In this document: positions 17,045 through 25,304 of the stretch, piece after piece
Position numbering within the stretch: the stretch's first letter is position 1
Layout of the letters: each line of letters begins with the position of its first letter
Source of the DNA: Pseudomonas parasichuanensis
GTDB taxonomy: Bacteria > Pseudomonadota > Gammaproteobacteria > Pseudomonadales > Pseudomonadaceae
Direction of reading: 5' to 3'
DNA length: 45,527 nucleotides
Assembly (NCBI RefSeq): GCF_021601385.1
Contig: NZ_BQHO01000040.1
Span: 1-45,527 of the forward strand
Program-made: the position numbers and the translations under genes
Notes under the pieces: generated by a model
The model's input: only the letters and a program-made list of their open reading frames with translations
The model's database searches: none
What the model was told of the DNA's origin: nothing

Positions 17045-17809
17045 ATGCCGCAAGTCATTTTCGCCGCCGCCCAATGCGCCATTCGCGATGGCGATATCAC
17101 CGCCAACCTGGCCTTGCACCTGGATTTCATGCGCCAGGCCCATGAGCACGGCGTAACGCTGCTGCTGTTCCCCGAGTTGTCCCTCACCGGATATGAACTC
17201 AAGACAGCCAGTACCCTGGCCCAGGACCTGGACACGCCACTGCTGGCGCCGCTGCGGCAGTTCGCCCAAGAGGCGGGCATGACCACAGTGGTCGGCATGC
17301 CGCTCAAGGTGCCGGGCCAGGACAAGCCTCGCATCGCGGCGTGCACCCTCCACCCGGATGGCTCGATCAGCGCTTACACCAAGCAACACCTGCATACCGG
17401 CGAAGACCTGTTCTTCGGCGCGGGGAGCGGGGGCGAGTTGCTGTCGGTCGCCGGTGTATCCGTGGCCTTGTCGGTGTGCGCCGATTTCACCCACCCCGAG
17501 CATGCCGCCCATGCGGCACAGCGCGGCGCGCAGGTGTATGCGACCGGCGTGCTCATTGGCGAAACGGGTTATCCGGCGGATAGCGCCTTGTTGCAAAGTT
17601 ATGCACAGCGGCATGCCATGGTGGTGCTCATGGCCAACCATGGCGGTGTGACGGGCGGCTGGGCCGCGGCCGGGCGCAGCGCCTGCTGGGATGAGCAAGG
17701 GCGGTGCGTGGCGGCTATCTCTGGTACGGGCAACCGGTTGTTGGTTGTTACCAGGCAGGTTGAAGGTTGGCAGGGGCGTGAGTTCTTGGTGGCTGAGCTT
17801 CCCGCGTGA
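17045..17809 (+). CDS. Carbon-nitrogen hydrolase (nitrilase superfamily)
   Basis: 254 residues. The Glu-Lys-Cys triad is visible: Glu in LLFPELSLTGYE (about residue 43), Lys in AYTKQHLHTGED (about 114) and Cys in ALSVCADFTHPEH (about 146). This branch includes amidases acting on small amides; the substrate cannot be read from the sequence. Start ATG at 17045 follows a CAGGAG site. It is the last recognisably ordinary gene before the accessory block. Confidence 0.88.
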   Translation: MPQVIFAAAQCAIRDGDITANLALHLDFMRQAHEHGVTLLLFPELSLTGYELKTASTLAQDLDTPLLAPLRQFAQEAGMTTVVGMPLKVPGQDKPRIAACTLHPDGSISAYTKQHLHTGEDLFFGAGSGGELLSVAGVSVALSVCADFTHPEHAAHAAQRGAQVYATGVLIGETGYPADSALLQSYAQRHAMVVLMANHGGVTGGWAAAGRSACWDEQGRCVAAISGTGNRLLVVTRQVEGWQGREFLVAELPA

Positions 17810-17885
17810 TCGTGAGGCGCTTGCCGGATCTCGGGTGGAGGTTCGATGTTCTGAGCACGGCTCCCACAGCCATGGTGAGCAAAAC

Positions 17886-18161
17886 TCATGGGCAGTCGAA
17901 GCGCGCCTCCATAGCCTCCAGGCTCACGGTTTTTGTTTCACCTTTGCGGAGTTGGCGTTCTGTCGCAAGGCGGTCTGCGAGCAGATCATTGATTTGATCA
18001 CGTAGCATTTCAAATGTCTGGACACTCAAGAACACTGCTACCGGCTTGTGGCTCCTGTGAATCAGGAAGCCTTTGCACTCGTTGTTTTCCACTTCAGCCA
18101 ACCGCGATTTGAGCGTTCTCTTCATCACTGTGGCTGGCACTGACTTCAGTGATTCAATCAT
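17886..18161 (-). CDS. Phd/YefM-like antitoxin-type protein
   Basis: 91 residues, starting MIESLKSVPATVMKRTLKSR. The segment GFLIHRSHKPVAVFLSVQTF matches the Phd/YefM strand-turn-strand ((R/S)-x-KPVAV-x-(V/L)S) followed by an amphipathic helix (EMLRDQINDLLADRLATERQ). The ATG at 18161 lies 8 bases inside the nucleotidyltransferase gene, so it is the third gene of an overlapping operon. No RelE- or Doc-type toxin follows; downstream is the 3' end of the amidase gene. Confidence 0.7.
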   Translation of the reverse strand: MIESLKSVPATVMKRTLKSRLAEVENNECKGFLIHRSHKPVAVFLSVQTFEMLRDQINDLLADRLATERQLRKGETKTVSLEAMEARFDCP

Positions 18162-18819
18162 CACGGCGCTCCTTTTCTGGTTGCAGTGATTCCAGTGCCT
18201 CAATACCGAAAGCCAGCCTCAGGCGCTCAATGATTTCCCCCTGTGAGGCACCTGAACCCATGGCTCTCGTATCCCTGTCTTCCTCGGCCAAGCGCGTTAG
18301 AAACTTGGCCATATCACTGGCAATGCTCTCGGGTAATTCCACCCGGTCTCCGGTCAACAACCCGATCAACATCAGGTGCTGGCGACCTTCAAGCAGGAAG
18401 GCGTAATAGTCTTCATCGAGCAGAATCGCCGAAAGGCTGGAAACGGATTCGTCGGTGGGGATGGGTGTCAAGGTGGCGTGTTCAGGGAGCTCAAAGCCAT
18501 CAGGTGCCCGGGAGAACAGTTCGAGCTGTGCGGGGTAGCTACCGTCAGTGGGGTTTTGGAATCGGTAGAACACGGGATGCGTCTTGCCAACTTGCCTGAT
18601 CTGGTAGCCGCCACTGTGGACGAACGCCCAAAACGCAGCGACGAACTGGCTGTCCAGCGCTTCGATGACCAGCACGATATCCAGGTCCTTGGTGCTTCTG
18701 AAGGCAATGCCGGCCTCGTCCATTGTCAGTGACGAGGCCACTCCACCAATCAACACGTACTGATCGCGGTAACTGCAAAAGTGTTGCCCGAAAAGCGCTA
18801 ATCCTCTGACCCCAACCAT
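18154..18819 (-). CDS. AbiEii/AbiGii-like nucleotidyltransferase
   Basis: 221 residues. The polymerase-beta-type signature is clear: YVLIGGVASSL near residue 21, then STKDLDIVLVIEAL near 43 with the DxD metal ligands. LELFSRAPDGFELPEH and SSLSAILLDEDYYAFL follow. Toxins of the AbiEii family transfer nucleotides to tRNA or other targets; here the target is unknown. The start overlaps the upstream AbiEi-like gene by 22 bases, typical for a cognate pair. Confidence 0.82.
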   Translation of the reverse strand: MVGVRGLALFGQHFCSYRDQYVLIGGVASSLTMDEAGIAFRSTKDLDIVLVIEALDSQFVAAFWAFVHSGGYQIRQVGKTHPVFYRFQNPTDGSYPAQLELFSRAPDGFELPEHATLTPIPTDESVSSLSAILLDEDYYAFLLEGRQHLMLIGLLTGDRVELPESIASDMAKFLTRLAEEDRDTRAMGSGASQGEIIERLRLAFGIEALESLQPEKERRDD

Positions 18820-19817
18820 TCAACCCGCTCCCTGAGTTCATCGAGCGCAATCTGGATGCGCGCGTCCTGGCAATTGTCCAGGCTCAGGAGCAGGGAGGCT
18901 TCATCGGCACGGTTGCCGGATGTATCCAGCGTGTCATAGGACCAGATTTCCACCCACGCCTTGGTGTCATCCACCGACGTGCTGAGCTGTATCGAGCCCT
19001 GCGCAAGCAGCCCGTCTAAATGGGCGCGGGTCATGCCGTAGACGGGCTGCGCCGGAGCGGCCAGCAGCGTGAGGCTGGCCAGGGCGGTTTCACCGGCGAG
19101 GAATGTCCCGTGTTGTGGCGCGAGCTCAGTAGAAATTGCGACTTTGCGTTTCACCGGCGAGCGCAGGTACGGGCGTGCTTGCTTGAACACTTGTGTTGCG
19201 CTGCCGCTGAACCTGTAGGTTTGGTTCGCGCCCTTGAACCCGGTGGCGTGAAGCAGCCCGGTCAGGAGCAGTTGTTCCACGACCTTGGAGAGGGTCACTC
19301 GGCTGTAGCTCAGGTCGCCCATGAGTGTGCTGGCCGGGAAGGGTGTGTCGTTGTTCCAGCCTTCATGAAGGCGAGCGAGCAGCATGGCCTGGGCGGCGGG
19401 GAGCAGGGCGGTGATTTTGGATTGGGCCTGGCGTTGGCGCACGCGTTCGCGCAGGTCCATGGCCAGTTCGGGGACAAACAGCTGGTAACCGGGCTGAATG
19501 AAGTTGAGCTGGTGATTGATAAGGCTGCGCCGGTCCGCTGGAGACAAGGCCTGACACAGATAGACAGGTGTTGCGAGCGCAGCTTTGCGTACCTGGGCGA
19601 TGTGTTTGGTAAGGGTGACGGCACCGGGGTAGATGGGGTCGCCAGGTACCAACAGCAGTATCTCCAGGGGCGTAGGGTCGAACCGCAGCGTGAGCACGAT
19701 GAAGGTGTAGGCGTCCTGAAGGTGGTAGGGCAGCTTGAGCTTGACCCGCTTCAGATCAGTGGGCACTCCCAGGATGGTCTCAAGATAGCGTTGGATGTCC
19801 AAGGGCTGGATAGCCAT
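18798..19817 (-). CDS. AbiEi-like winged-helix protein, putative antitoxin/regulator
   Basis: 339 residues. The N-terminal 115 residues look like the nuclease-fold-like domain seen in this family (LCQALSPADRRSLINHQLNF and GYQLFVPELAMDLRERV). A winged-helix segment follows (STLMGDLSYSRVTLSKVVEQ, about 165-185). The C-terminal half has FLAGETALASLTLLAAPAQP and WVEIWSYDTLDTSGN, recurrent in AbiEi-type partners of nucleotidyltransferases. It is first in the three-gene operon and likely represses its own promoter through the palindrome at 19846. Confidence 0.68.
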   Translation of the reverse strand: MAIQPLDIQRYLETILGVPTDLKRVKLKLPYHLQDAYTFIVLTLRFDPTPLEILLLVPGDPIYPGAVTLTKHIAQVRKAALATPVYLCQALSPADRRSLINHQLNFIQPGYQLFVPELAMDLRERVRQRQAQSKITALLPAAQAMLLARLHEGWNNDTPFPASTLMGDLSYSRVTLSKVVEQLLLTGLLHATGFKGANQTYRFSGSATQVFKQARPYLRSPVKRKVAISTELAPQHGTFLAGETALASLTLLAAPAQPVYGMTRAHLDGLLAQGSIQLSTSVDDTKAWVEIWSYDTLDTSGNRADEASLLLSLDNCQDARIQIALDELRERVEWLGSED

Positions 19818-19845
19818 TTGAATGAGTGCCGTGTTAAGTGGTTTT

Positions 19846-19878
19846 TTACACTGTAATCCTGCATAGGTAACAAATCAA
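19846..19878 (-). promoter_or_regulatory. Promoter and operator of the nucleotidyltransferase operon
   Basis: On the minus strand TTGATT (19878-19873), 17-base spacer, TACAGT (19855-19850). The -10 lies inside the perfect interrupted palindrome TTACA-C-TGTAA (19846-19856), a plausible autoregulatory operator. The start codon is 29 bases downstream of the palindrome. Confidence 0.55.
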
Positions 19879-19881
19879 AAA

Positions 19882-20007
19882 TTAGCTTGCATGGGCTTGT
19901 TGCTGCTGCCGATAGACCAGCAAGCTTTGCAATCCCGCGCCTGCAGCGCCCATGCCCGCAGCCTCCAGGCCGTACCGGGCTTCGCGCACCTCTTCAAACG
20001 GCTTGTC
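19882..20007 (-). pseudogene. C-terminal remnant of an unidentified gene
   Basis: On the minus strand 41 sense codons read DKPFEEVREARYGLEAAGMG and on to LLVYRQQQQAHAS before TAA. The composition looks like the end of a real protein, but the frame is closed upstream by TGA two codons before this segment and has no start with a ribosome site. Probably what is left of a gene after insertion of the neighbouring modules. The rest of the gap (20008-20155) shows nothing recognisable. Confidence 0.4.
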
Positions 20008-20155
20008 AGATCGTCATACAAAAAGCCAATCGGTTGAGTTACGCTGCCGAGTGATGGCTACTGGCCATTTTCGGCGAACGCATGGACGTGGGCGCGACAG
20101 GTGGTTTGCCCGGGTTCCTTGCTGTGCTCACTCAGCAATCGAGGCTGCAAGCTAC

Positions 20156-21763
20156 ATGGACACGACCCCTCTGAAAGATTTCGATATCGCTGTGTCACTG
20201 AACCAGCGCGGGCTCTGCTGTCAGTTCGAAGAGGCCTGGCGGGTATGGAACCGCAGGGCCCGCACGCCGTTCAGAATCCTGGCCACGCCACTCAACTCTC
20301 GGCAGGAACCCTCCACCACCCACCTCCAGGCCAAGCTCGGCAGCCCAGTGTTGTCACTGGATGCGCAGCGCATGGCGAGCCAGGAGGTGCTGACGACCTT
20401 CGAGCTGCTCGACGGTAAGCTGACCTACATGAGTGGCAGCGACGCCATCGAACTGCCCATCCATGAGTATTCCCTGTCGATCCGCTCGATGGTGAATAAG
20501 CGCACGGTCAGCCGAGAGCAGTTGTACAAGCACAATCCAAAGTGCGCCGAGGAGGTGAACCGGCAGTTGGAGCACTTGAGTCTGGCCGAGGGGCAGTTTT
20601 CCATCCAATGCCTGTTCCTCACGCTGACCCGGCCCGAAGCGCTGATGATCCCGCAGCTGCATGCACCCGGGGGTGTCACGCTGTCGATCGAGGCCCGCTT
20701 CCAGCTGATGGGGTGTATCGAGACCTGGATCGCCGACAGCGGCATTAGTGGCCCCAATGGCCTGCTGCTGATGGCTTCGGTTGTGCCGCGGGTGGCCAAG
20801 CGGCCTCCCAGCCTGTTCATGGAGGACTACCTGTTCCGTTTGGTCAGGGAGCATGTCGCGGGTGTCGAACCCGACCTTACGCACACCATCGACTACCTGT
20901 GCGTCACGGAAGGAGGGCACAGGCTGCCCGACGATGTCGCCAAGCAGAATGAACTGTGCCGCCTTCAGGGGATCTGGCCCAGCCACATGTTCGCGAACGG
21001 CTCCGATGGCTTGTTCGCAGGCGTGATGGTGCTGCGCAAGGACCTGTTCATCCAGCACCTGCTCAACAGTCTCAGGCAGGCACTCAAGCGCGAAGTGGAC
21101 CGCATGGCCCAGGAAAACAGCGTGCAAGCCAACTCAGGCAGGCTCAAGCACCCCGAGCTGGACTTTCTCGAAGTGCTGAGTTTCGAGCGTGACGGCAACT
21201 CGCTGTTCCTGCAGGGCAGCAAGCATTACCAGTGGAAGGACGGCGACCTCAAGCTCGCCCTGGACAAACACCTGAAGCTTGAGATCAAGCTCGTCGAGGG
21301 CAACCTGTTCGTGCTTGACGGCCAACTCTACGGCCATCTGGACCGCGACCGCACCACCTCGTGGGACATGCACTCCCGCGCCACGGCCACCCGCAATACC
21401 GACATCGGCGGCAGCATGTCGTTGAGTACCCAAGGCGAGACTGCCAAATGCTCGTTGGTGCCGGTGTTCGCGCCCACCTTCACCCCGGTCGCTGGCAAAA
21501 ACGACGACCAGGGCGACACCTGGGCCATCACCCAGTTCTTCACGCGCATCAACAACAGTTGGGACGTGGGGATCGCCGGCGACTGGCTGAGCGCATCGCG
21601 CGACGCGATCATCGGCATGCTCGAGGGGGTGTTCCGGGACGTCAACGTGCAGATGGGCAACCTGGCCTTCGTCCCGCCAGGCGAGGAGACCTTCTTCTTC
21701 CGCAAGCCGCGCTTCAACCAGCATCTGGACCTGGTCATCAACGTCTTCCATCGCGATGTCTGA
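20156..21763 (+). CDS. P47-like TULIP-family protein
   Basis: 535 residues, soluble, no signal peptide. The N-terminus (PLKDFDIAVSLNQRGLCCQF then EEAWRVW) and especially the last 34 residues, with FVPPGEETFFFRKPRFNQ then HLDLVINV, resemble the P47/OrfX2 proteins of the tubular lipid-binding (TULIP) superfamily, first known from clostridial neurotoxin orfX clusters. TQFFTRINNSWDVGIAGDWL near 465-485 also fits. Those proteins bind lipids and help some toxins act. The start is the ATG at 20156 after GAGG; the open frame runs further upstream without protein character. 22 bases before the 1172-aa partner, so one operon. Confidence 0.65.
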   Translation: MDTTPLKDFDIAVSLNQRGLCCQFEEAWRVWNRRARTPFRILATPLNSRQEPSTTHLQAKLGSPVLSLDAQRMASQEVLTTFELLDGKLTYMSGSDAIELPIHEYSLSIRSMVNKRTVSREQLYKHNPKCAEEVNRQLEHLSLAEGQFSIQCLFLTLTRPEALMIPQLHAPGGVTLSIEARFQLMGCIETWIADSGISGPNGLLLMASVVPRVAKRPPSLFMEDYLFRLVREHVAGVEPDLTHTIDYLCVTEGGHRLPDDVAKQNELCRLQGIWPSHMFANGSDGLFAGVMVLRKDLFIQHLLNSLRQALKREVDRMAQENSVQANSGRLKHPELDFLEVLSFERDGNSLFLQGSKHYQWKDGDLKLALDKHLKLEIKLVEGNLFVLDGQLYGHLDRDRTTSWDMHSRATATRNTDIGGSMSLSTQGETAKCSLVPVFAPTFTPVAGKNDDQGDTWAITQFFTRINNSWDVGIAGDWLSASRDAIIGMLEGVFRDVNVQMGNLAFVPPGEETFFFRKPRFNQHLDLVINVFHRDV

Positions 21764-21785
21764 GCGCCCTCAAGGAGCACTGTCC

Positions 21786-24700
21786 ATGCAAAGAACACCT
21801 CAAGTGGTGCACCTCGACGCGCTCGATGGCCACAACACCGTGCAAGCAAGCTTCACCGTAGGCAGCGACATCATCGACTACATCGAGCCCGCCCGCACCT
21901 TTGGCCGGGACGACCTGATCGACCCGACCACCAAGGGCCGCTTCCAGCAGCGCATGGTGGCGCTGCCAGACCGCCGTGGCGCGGCCGTGCAGCCCATGGT
22001 CCTCACCTTGGGCAAGGGGCAGCAGCTGTCGCTGGTACGCCGCGACGATGCAAGCTCCGCGGGTTGGCAGAGCCTGTCCTTGCACGACAAGGTAGTCGCC
22101 TTCGCCGCCGGTTGGGCCATGGTCGATGGCAAGGAGCTGACCACCCTGGCCGTGGCCCTCGATGAGGGCGTCGGGGCTTCGCGGCTGCTGGTGGCCTACG
22201 GTTTCGATGCGCAGGCCGTCGATTGGCAGCAGTTGCCCTGGCGTGACCATGGCACCCGTGATGGCCTGGCGATCGACGCCTTGCGCGTGCAGCAAGGGGA
22301 CGATGGCGTGTGGACGGTGCTCATCAGCGCCGCAGGTTCTGCGGGGCAGGATGTTTACCTGGTGCGCAGCAACACACCCGCGTCCTTGAAAGAACACTGC
22401 GTATTGTTCAGCGTTGCGCGTGATATCGGCGAAATCCTGGATTTCGCTGTGGGCATGATCGAGGGCCGGCCCGCGTTGCATACCCTGGGGTTGGGGATCA
22501 GCGACCGCCAGCTGTTGCTCAATGCGCGCAAGCTGCCGCAGTTCAAGGACGGCCGCCCCGAAATCACCTCGGGGTCTGCGTTCCTCTGCCCGTCGGGCGC
22601 GCGGGTGATGGCCATGGGGCAGACCCGCTGGATGGGCACTGACCTGTACGTGGGGGGCAAGGGCGTCTGGCGCCTGCCGGCCGAAAGCCTCCCCGAGCAG
22701 GACGATGCCGAGTTCGAGCCGGTCATCCCGGCCAGCCTTGCGCAGGATGTGCTCCAGCTCAGCGTCTGCGAAGCCGCGGACGGGGCCACCAGCGTATGGG
22801 CGCTGCAAAGTGACGGCACACTGTTGGTCGCCCAGCGCGCCGGCCTGTCCGCCGCCTGGGGCGAGCCGGTCGCGCTGCGCCGGCATGTGGTGGACCTTGC
22901 GCCGGTGGTGGGCGACGACAAGCTGACCGGCAGCGTGCTGCTGGTCTACGAGAACGGCCAGGCGGCCCACCAATGGCGCGATGCCGAGGGGCACTGGCAA
23001 GAAACCTTGATCCATGTGGCCGACCCCCAAGCGTCGGCCTGCATCACCTGCTTCTCCACCAGCATCAGCGTGCTCGACCCTGCGGGCATTCCCCGTGGCG
23101 AGGCCACACTGCAGCTGCGTACCTCGGTGCTGTCCACCCTGGTGGTCAATGGCCGCAGCCTGTTCGTCGGTCCGCAGGACCCGGTGCAGGTGCAGACAGA
23201 CCTCAGCGGCAACCTGCGCATCTTCAACCGGGCCCTGTCGTTCACCCCGGCGTCATACGCGCTGACGCTGGATGGCTTGGAGCAGGTGCTGGAAATCAAT
23301 CCAGCCGCTTCGTTGTACCAGCGTTTCACCGGCATCAGCACCGAAGAACTGCAGGGCGCCGAACTGCCCGGCGGGCAGGGCAAGCTGCTGCCGCAGGCGT
23401 TGCGTGGCAAGGAAGGCGCACACACGGTGCAGACGTTGCTGGCGGTGTTGCGCCAGGCCGCGCAGCTGGTCGGCGGCGACCAGGCCACTGGCGTGCGCTT
23501 GCGTGATGGCGACCAGGGCTTTCACTCGTCCCTCGACACCCGGCACATGGCGGACGACTTCTGCCTGGCGGTTTCCAGCCGCCAAGGGCAGTTGCAGGCC
23601 CCGGCGGCGTCGGCCCTGGCGGGGGCATCGACGGCCGCTGCGGTGATCCTGCCTGGCCTGGGCCAGTCGCTTTCCGACCTGCTGGAGGGGGTGTGGCTTC
23701 ACGAGGACTCGCCAGTGGCCTTCTTGATCCGCAAGGTCAGGGGCGTGGTCGAGTTCGTCTGCGAAGTGGCCGGCAAGGTGAAGCGCTTCGTGCTCGATAC
23801 CCTGGAGAAGATCGGCGGGTTCTTCAGCTGGTTGTGGCGCCAGGTGCGCACCGGCATCGACAAGGTCTGGAGCTACGCCAAGTTTCTGTTCGACTGGGGC
23901 GACATTTCGGCCGTGCGCGAAACCATGGCCGATTTCATCGACGAAGAACTGAAAACCTTGGCCACGCGTGTGCATGATCTGCGCAAGTTGACCAGGCCCG
24001 CGTTCGAAGAGGCGATCAAGGCCATCGATCGAAAAAGTGTAGAGCTCAACCTCATCGCCGATTGGCACAAGCAACCGGTACCGCCAGGCTCCGGCAGCGT
24101 GACCCAGGCGCAGCGCGAATCCAGGCACCAGCAACAGAACGTGTCTCAAAGTGGCCCAGGCGGGGGGATGATGGACCTGCTCGGCAGCATCGTCGCGTTG
24201 GTGGTGAAGGTGGAAATGCCGGCCGCCCAGACCTTCGAAGGGATGTCCGCGGCGTTCGACGAGCAGATGTCGGCGTTCTCCACTTCCGGGCCGACCTTGA
24301 AGGAGAGCTTCCAGCACATCCTCGGGCCGCAGGGCTTCACCCTGGCGGACTTCGACCTCGACAAGCTGACACGTATCATTTACGCGCTGGTGCTCAACGT
24401 CGCCAGGAAAGTCACCCTCGCGACCCAGGAGCTGGTCGAAAAGCTGATCGAGTCGGTGGCCGGCTTTGTCGACTTGTTGCGACGGATCCTGTTCGCCACC
24501 ATCAGCTTCCCGTTCATCGAGAAGACCTTCGCCTTGCTGACCGGCAAGCCCCTGGATACCGGTGTGCGGCTGATCGACATCATCCTGTTCGTGCCCTCGG
24601 TGCTCGGCACGGTCACCTACAAACTGTTCATGGGTGACCGCCCCCTGGCGCCGGTGCTTGCCAGCCGGCCTGCGATCAGCGGTGCATTGGCCGCACAGTC

Positions 24701-25304
24701 CAGCGCCAATGCCTCGGCGTTCGATTACCTCAAGGACGTGATAAACACCTATGTCGGGATGGTGGTGTTGTCCATGGGCATGGCCTCGGCCATGACCGGG
24801 TCCAAGGCACAGAAGGCGACCAAGCCGCTCGATTGCCTGCTGCTGGCGGGCAAGGCGGGGATGCACATGCTCAAGACCCCCTGGCGCAAGGGTGATGCGC
24901 CCTTTACCGCGGCGGACCAGCTCAGGCACATCGTTTTCTGGGTCGGGGTAAGCGGCATCGCCTACAAGGGCTGGCGCCTCTACCAGGGCCGTGAGGAGAA
25001 CCTGTCGAGCTACCACCTGGACAACGTCGACTCGGCGGAAACCGCCAACGGGGTGGAGATGTGCTTCATGATGCTGCAGTCCGGCCTGAAGGTGCTTGCG
25101 CTGGCCTACGACGATGACCCGCAATATCTGGAGACACTGCAGTTCGTGGCACGCAACAGCGCCCTGTCGGCCTATAAGTTCTGCACGATCTATCCCGAGC
25201 CGCTGACGCGCGGCAAGGTGGTTGCGGCTGCCACCGCAGGCGCCTTCGCCTTCGACTTCGTGGTGGGCATGATCCGTCATGGCACAGAGGCGCCCAGGAT
25301 CTAG
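21786..25304 (+). CDS. 1172-residue two-part protein (beta-rich N-half, helical hydrophobic C-half), partner of the P47-like protein
   Basis: Not recognised as a named family. Residues 1 to about 410 are beta-rich with propeller-like blades (VWALQSDGTLLVAQRAG, VLLVYENGQAAHQWRDAEGH). Residues about 415-510 look Ig-like (ISVLDPAGIPRGEATLQLRT then a LSGNLRIFNRALSFTPASY segment). The rest is helical: an amphipathic stretch near 660-710 (VKRFVLDTLEKIGGFFSWLW), and hydrophobic segments near 930 (IILFVPSVLGTVTYKLF), 988 (TYVGMVVLSMGMASAM) and 1155 (AAATAGAFAFDFVVGMI). No export signal. Start ATG 21786 follows AAGGAG; an earlier ATG at 21756 lacks one. The layout suggests a binding module plus membrane-inserting module (inference). 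Confidence 0.6.
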   Translation: MQRTPQVVHLDALDGHNTVQASFTVGSDIIDYIEPARTFGRDDLIDPTTKGRFQQRMVALPDRRGAAVQPMVLTLGKGQQLSLVRRDDASSAGWQSLSLHDKVVAFAAGWAMVDGKELTTLAVALDEGVGASRLLVAYGFDAQAVDWQQLPWRDHGTRDGLAIDALRVQQGDDGVWTVLISAAGSAGQDVYLVRSNTPASLKEHCVLFSVARDIGEILDFAVGMIEGRPALHTLGLGISDRQLLLNARKLPQFKDGRPEITSGSAFLCPSGARVMAMGQTRWMGTDLYVGGKGVWRLPAESLPEQDDAEFEPVIPASLAQDVLQLSVCEAADGATSVWALQSDGTLLVAQRAGLSAAWGEPVALRRHVVDLAPVVGDDKLTGSVLLVYENGQAAHQWRDAEGHWQETLIHVADPQASACITCFSTSISVLDPAGIPRGEATLQLRTSVLSTLVVNGRSLFVGPQDPVQVQTDLSGNLRIFNRALSFTPASYALTLDGLEQVLEINPAASLYQRFTGISTEELQGAELPGGQGKLLPQALRGKEGAHTVQTLLAVLRQAAQLVGGDQATGVRLRDGDQGFHSSLDTRHMADDFCLAVSSRQGQLQAPAASALAGASTAAAVILPGLGQSLSDLLEGVWLHEDSPVAFLIRKVRGVVEFVCEVAGKVKRFVLDTLEKIGGFFSWLWRQVRTGIDKVWSYAKFLFDWGDISAVRETMADFIDEELKTLATRVHDLRKLTRPAFEEAIKAIDRKSVELNLIADWHKQPVPPGSGSVTQAQRESRHQQQNVSQSGPGGGMMDLLGSIVALVVKVEMPAAQTFEGMSAAFDEQMSAFSTSGPTLKESFQHILGPQGFTLADFDLDKLTRIIYALVLNVARKVTLATQELVEKLIESVAGFVDLLRRILFATISFPFIEKTFALLTGKPLDTGVRLIDIILFVPSVLGTVTYKLFMGDRPLAPVLASRPAISGALAAQSSANASAFDYLKDVINTYVGMVVLSMGMASAMTGSKAQKATKPLDCLLLAGKAGMHMLKTPWRKGDAPFTAADQLRHIVFWVGVSGIAYKGWRLYQGREENLSSYHLDNVDSAETANGVEMCFMMLQSGLKVLALAYDDDPQYLETLQFVARNSALSAYKFCTIYPEPLTRGKVVAAATAGAFAFDFVVGMIRHGTEAPRI

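Noticed and set aside
17886-18161. Classical Phd-Doc or YefM-YoeB pair
   Set aside because: No toxin-like frame follows the Phd-like gene; the sequence below it is intergenic and the amidase 3' end.
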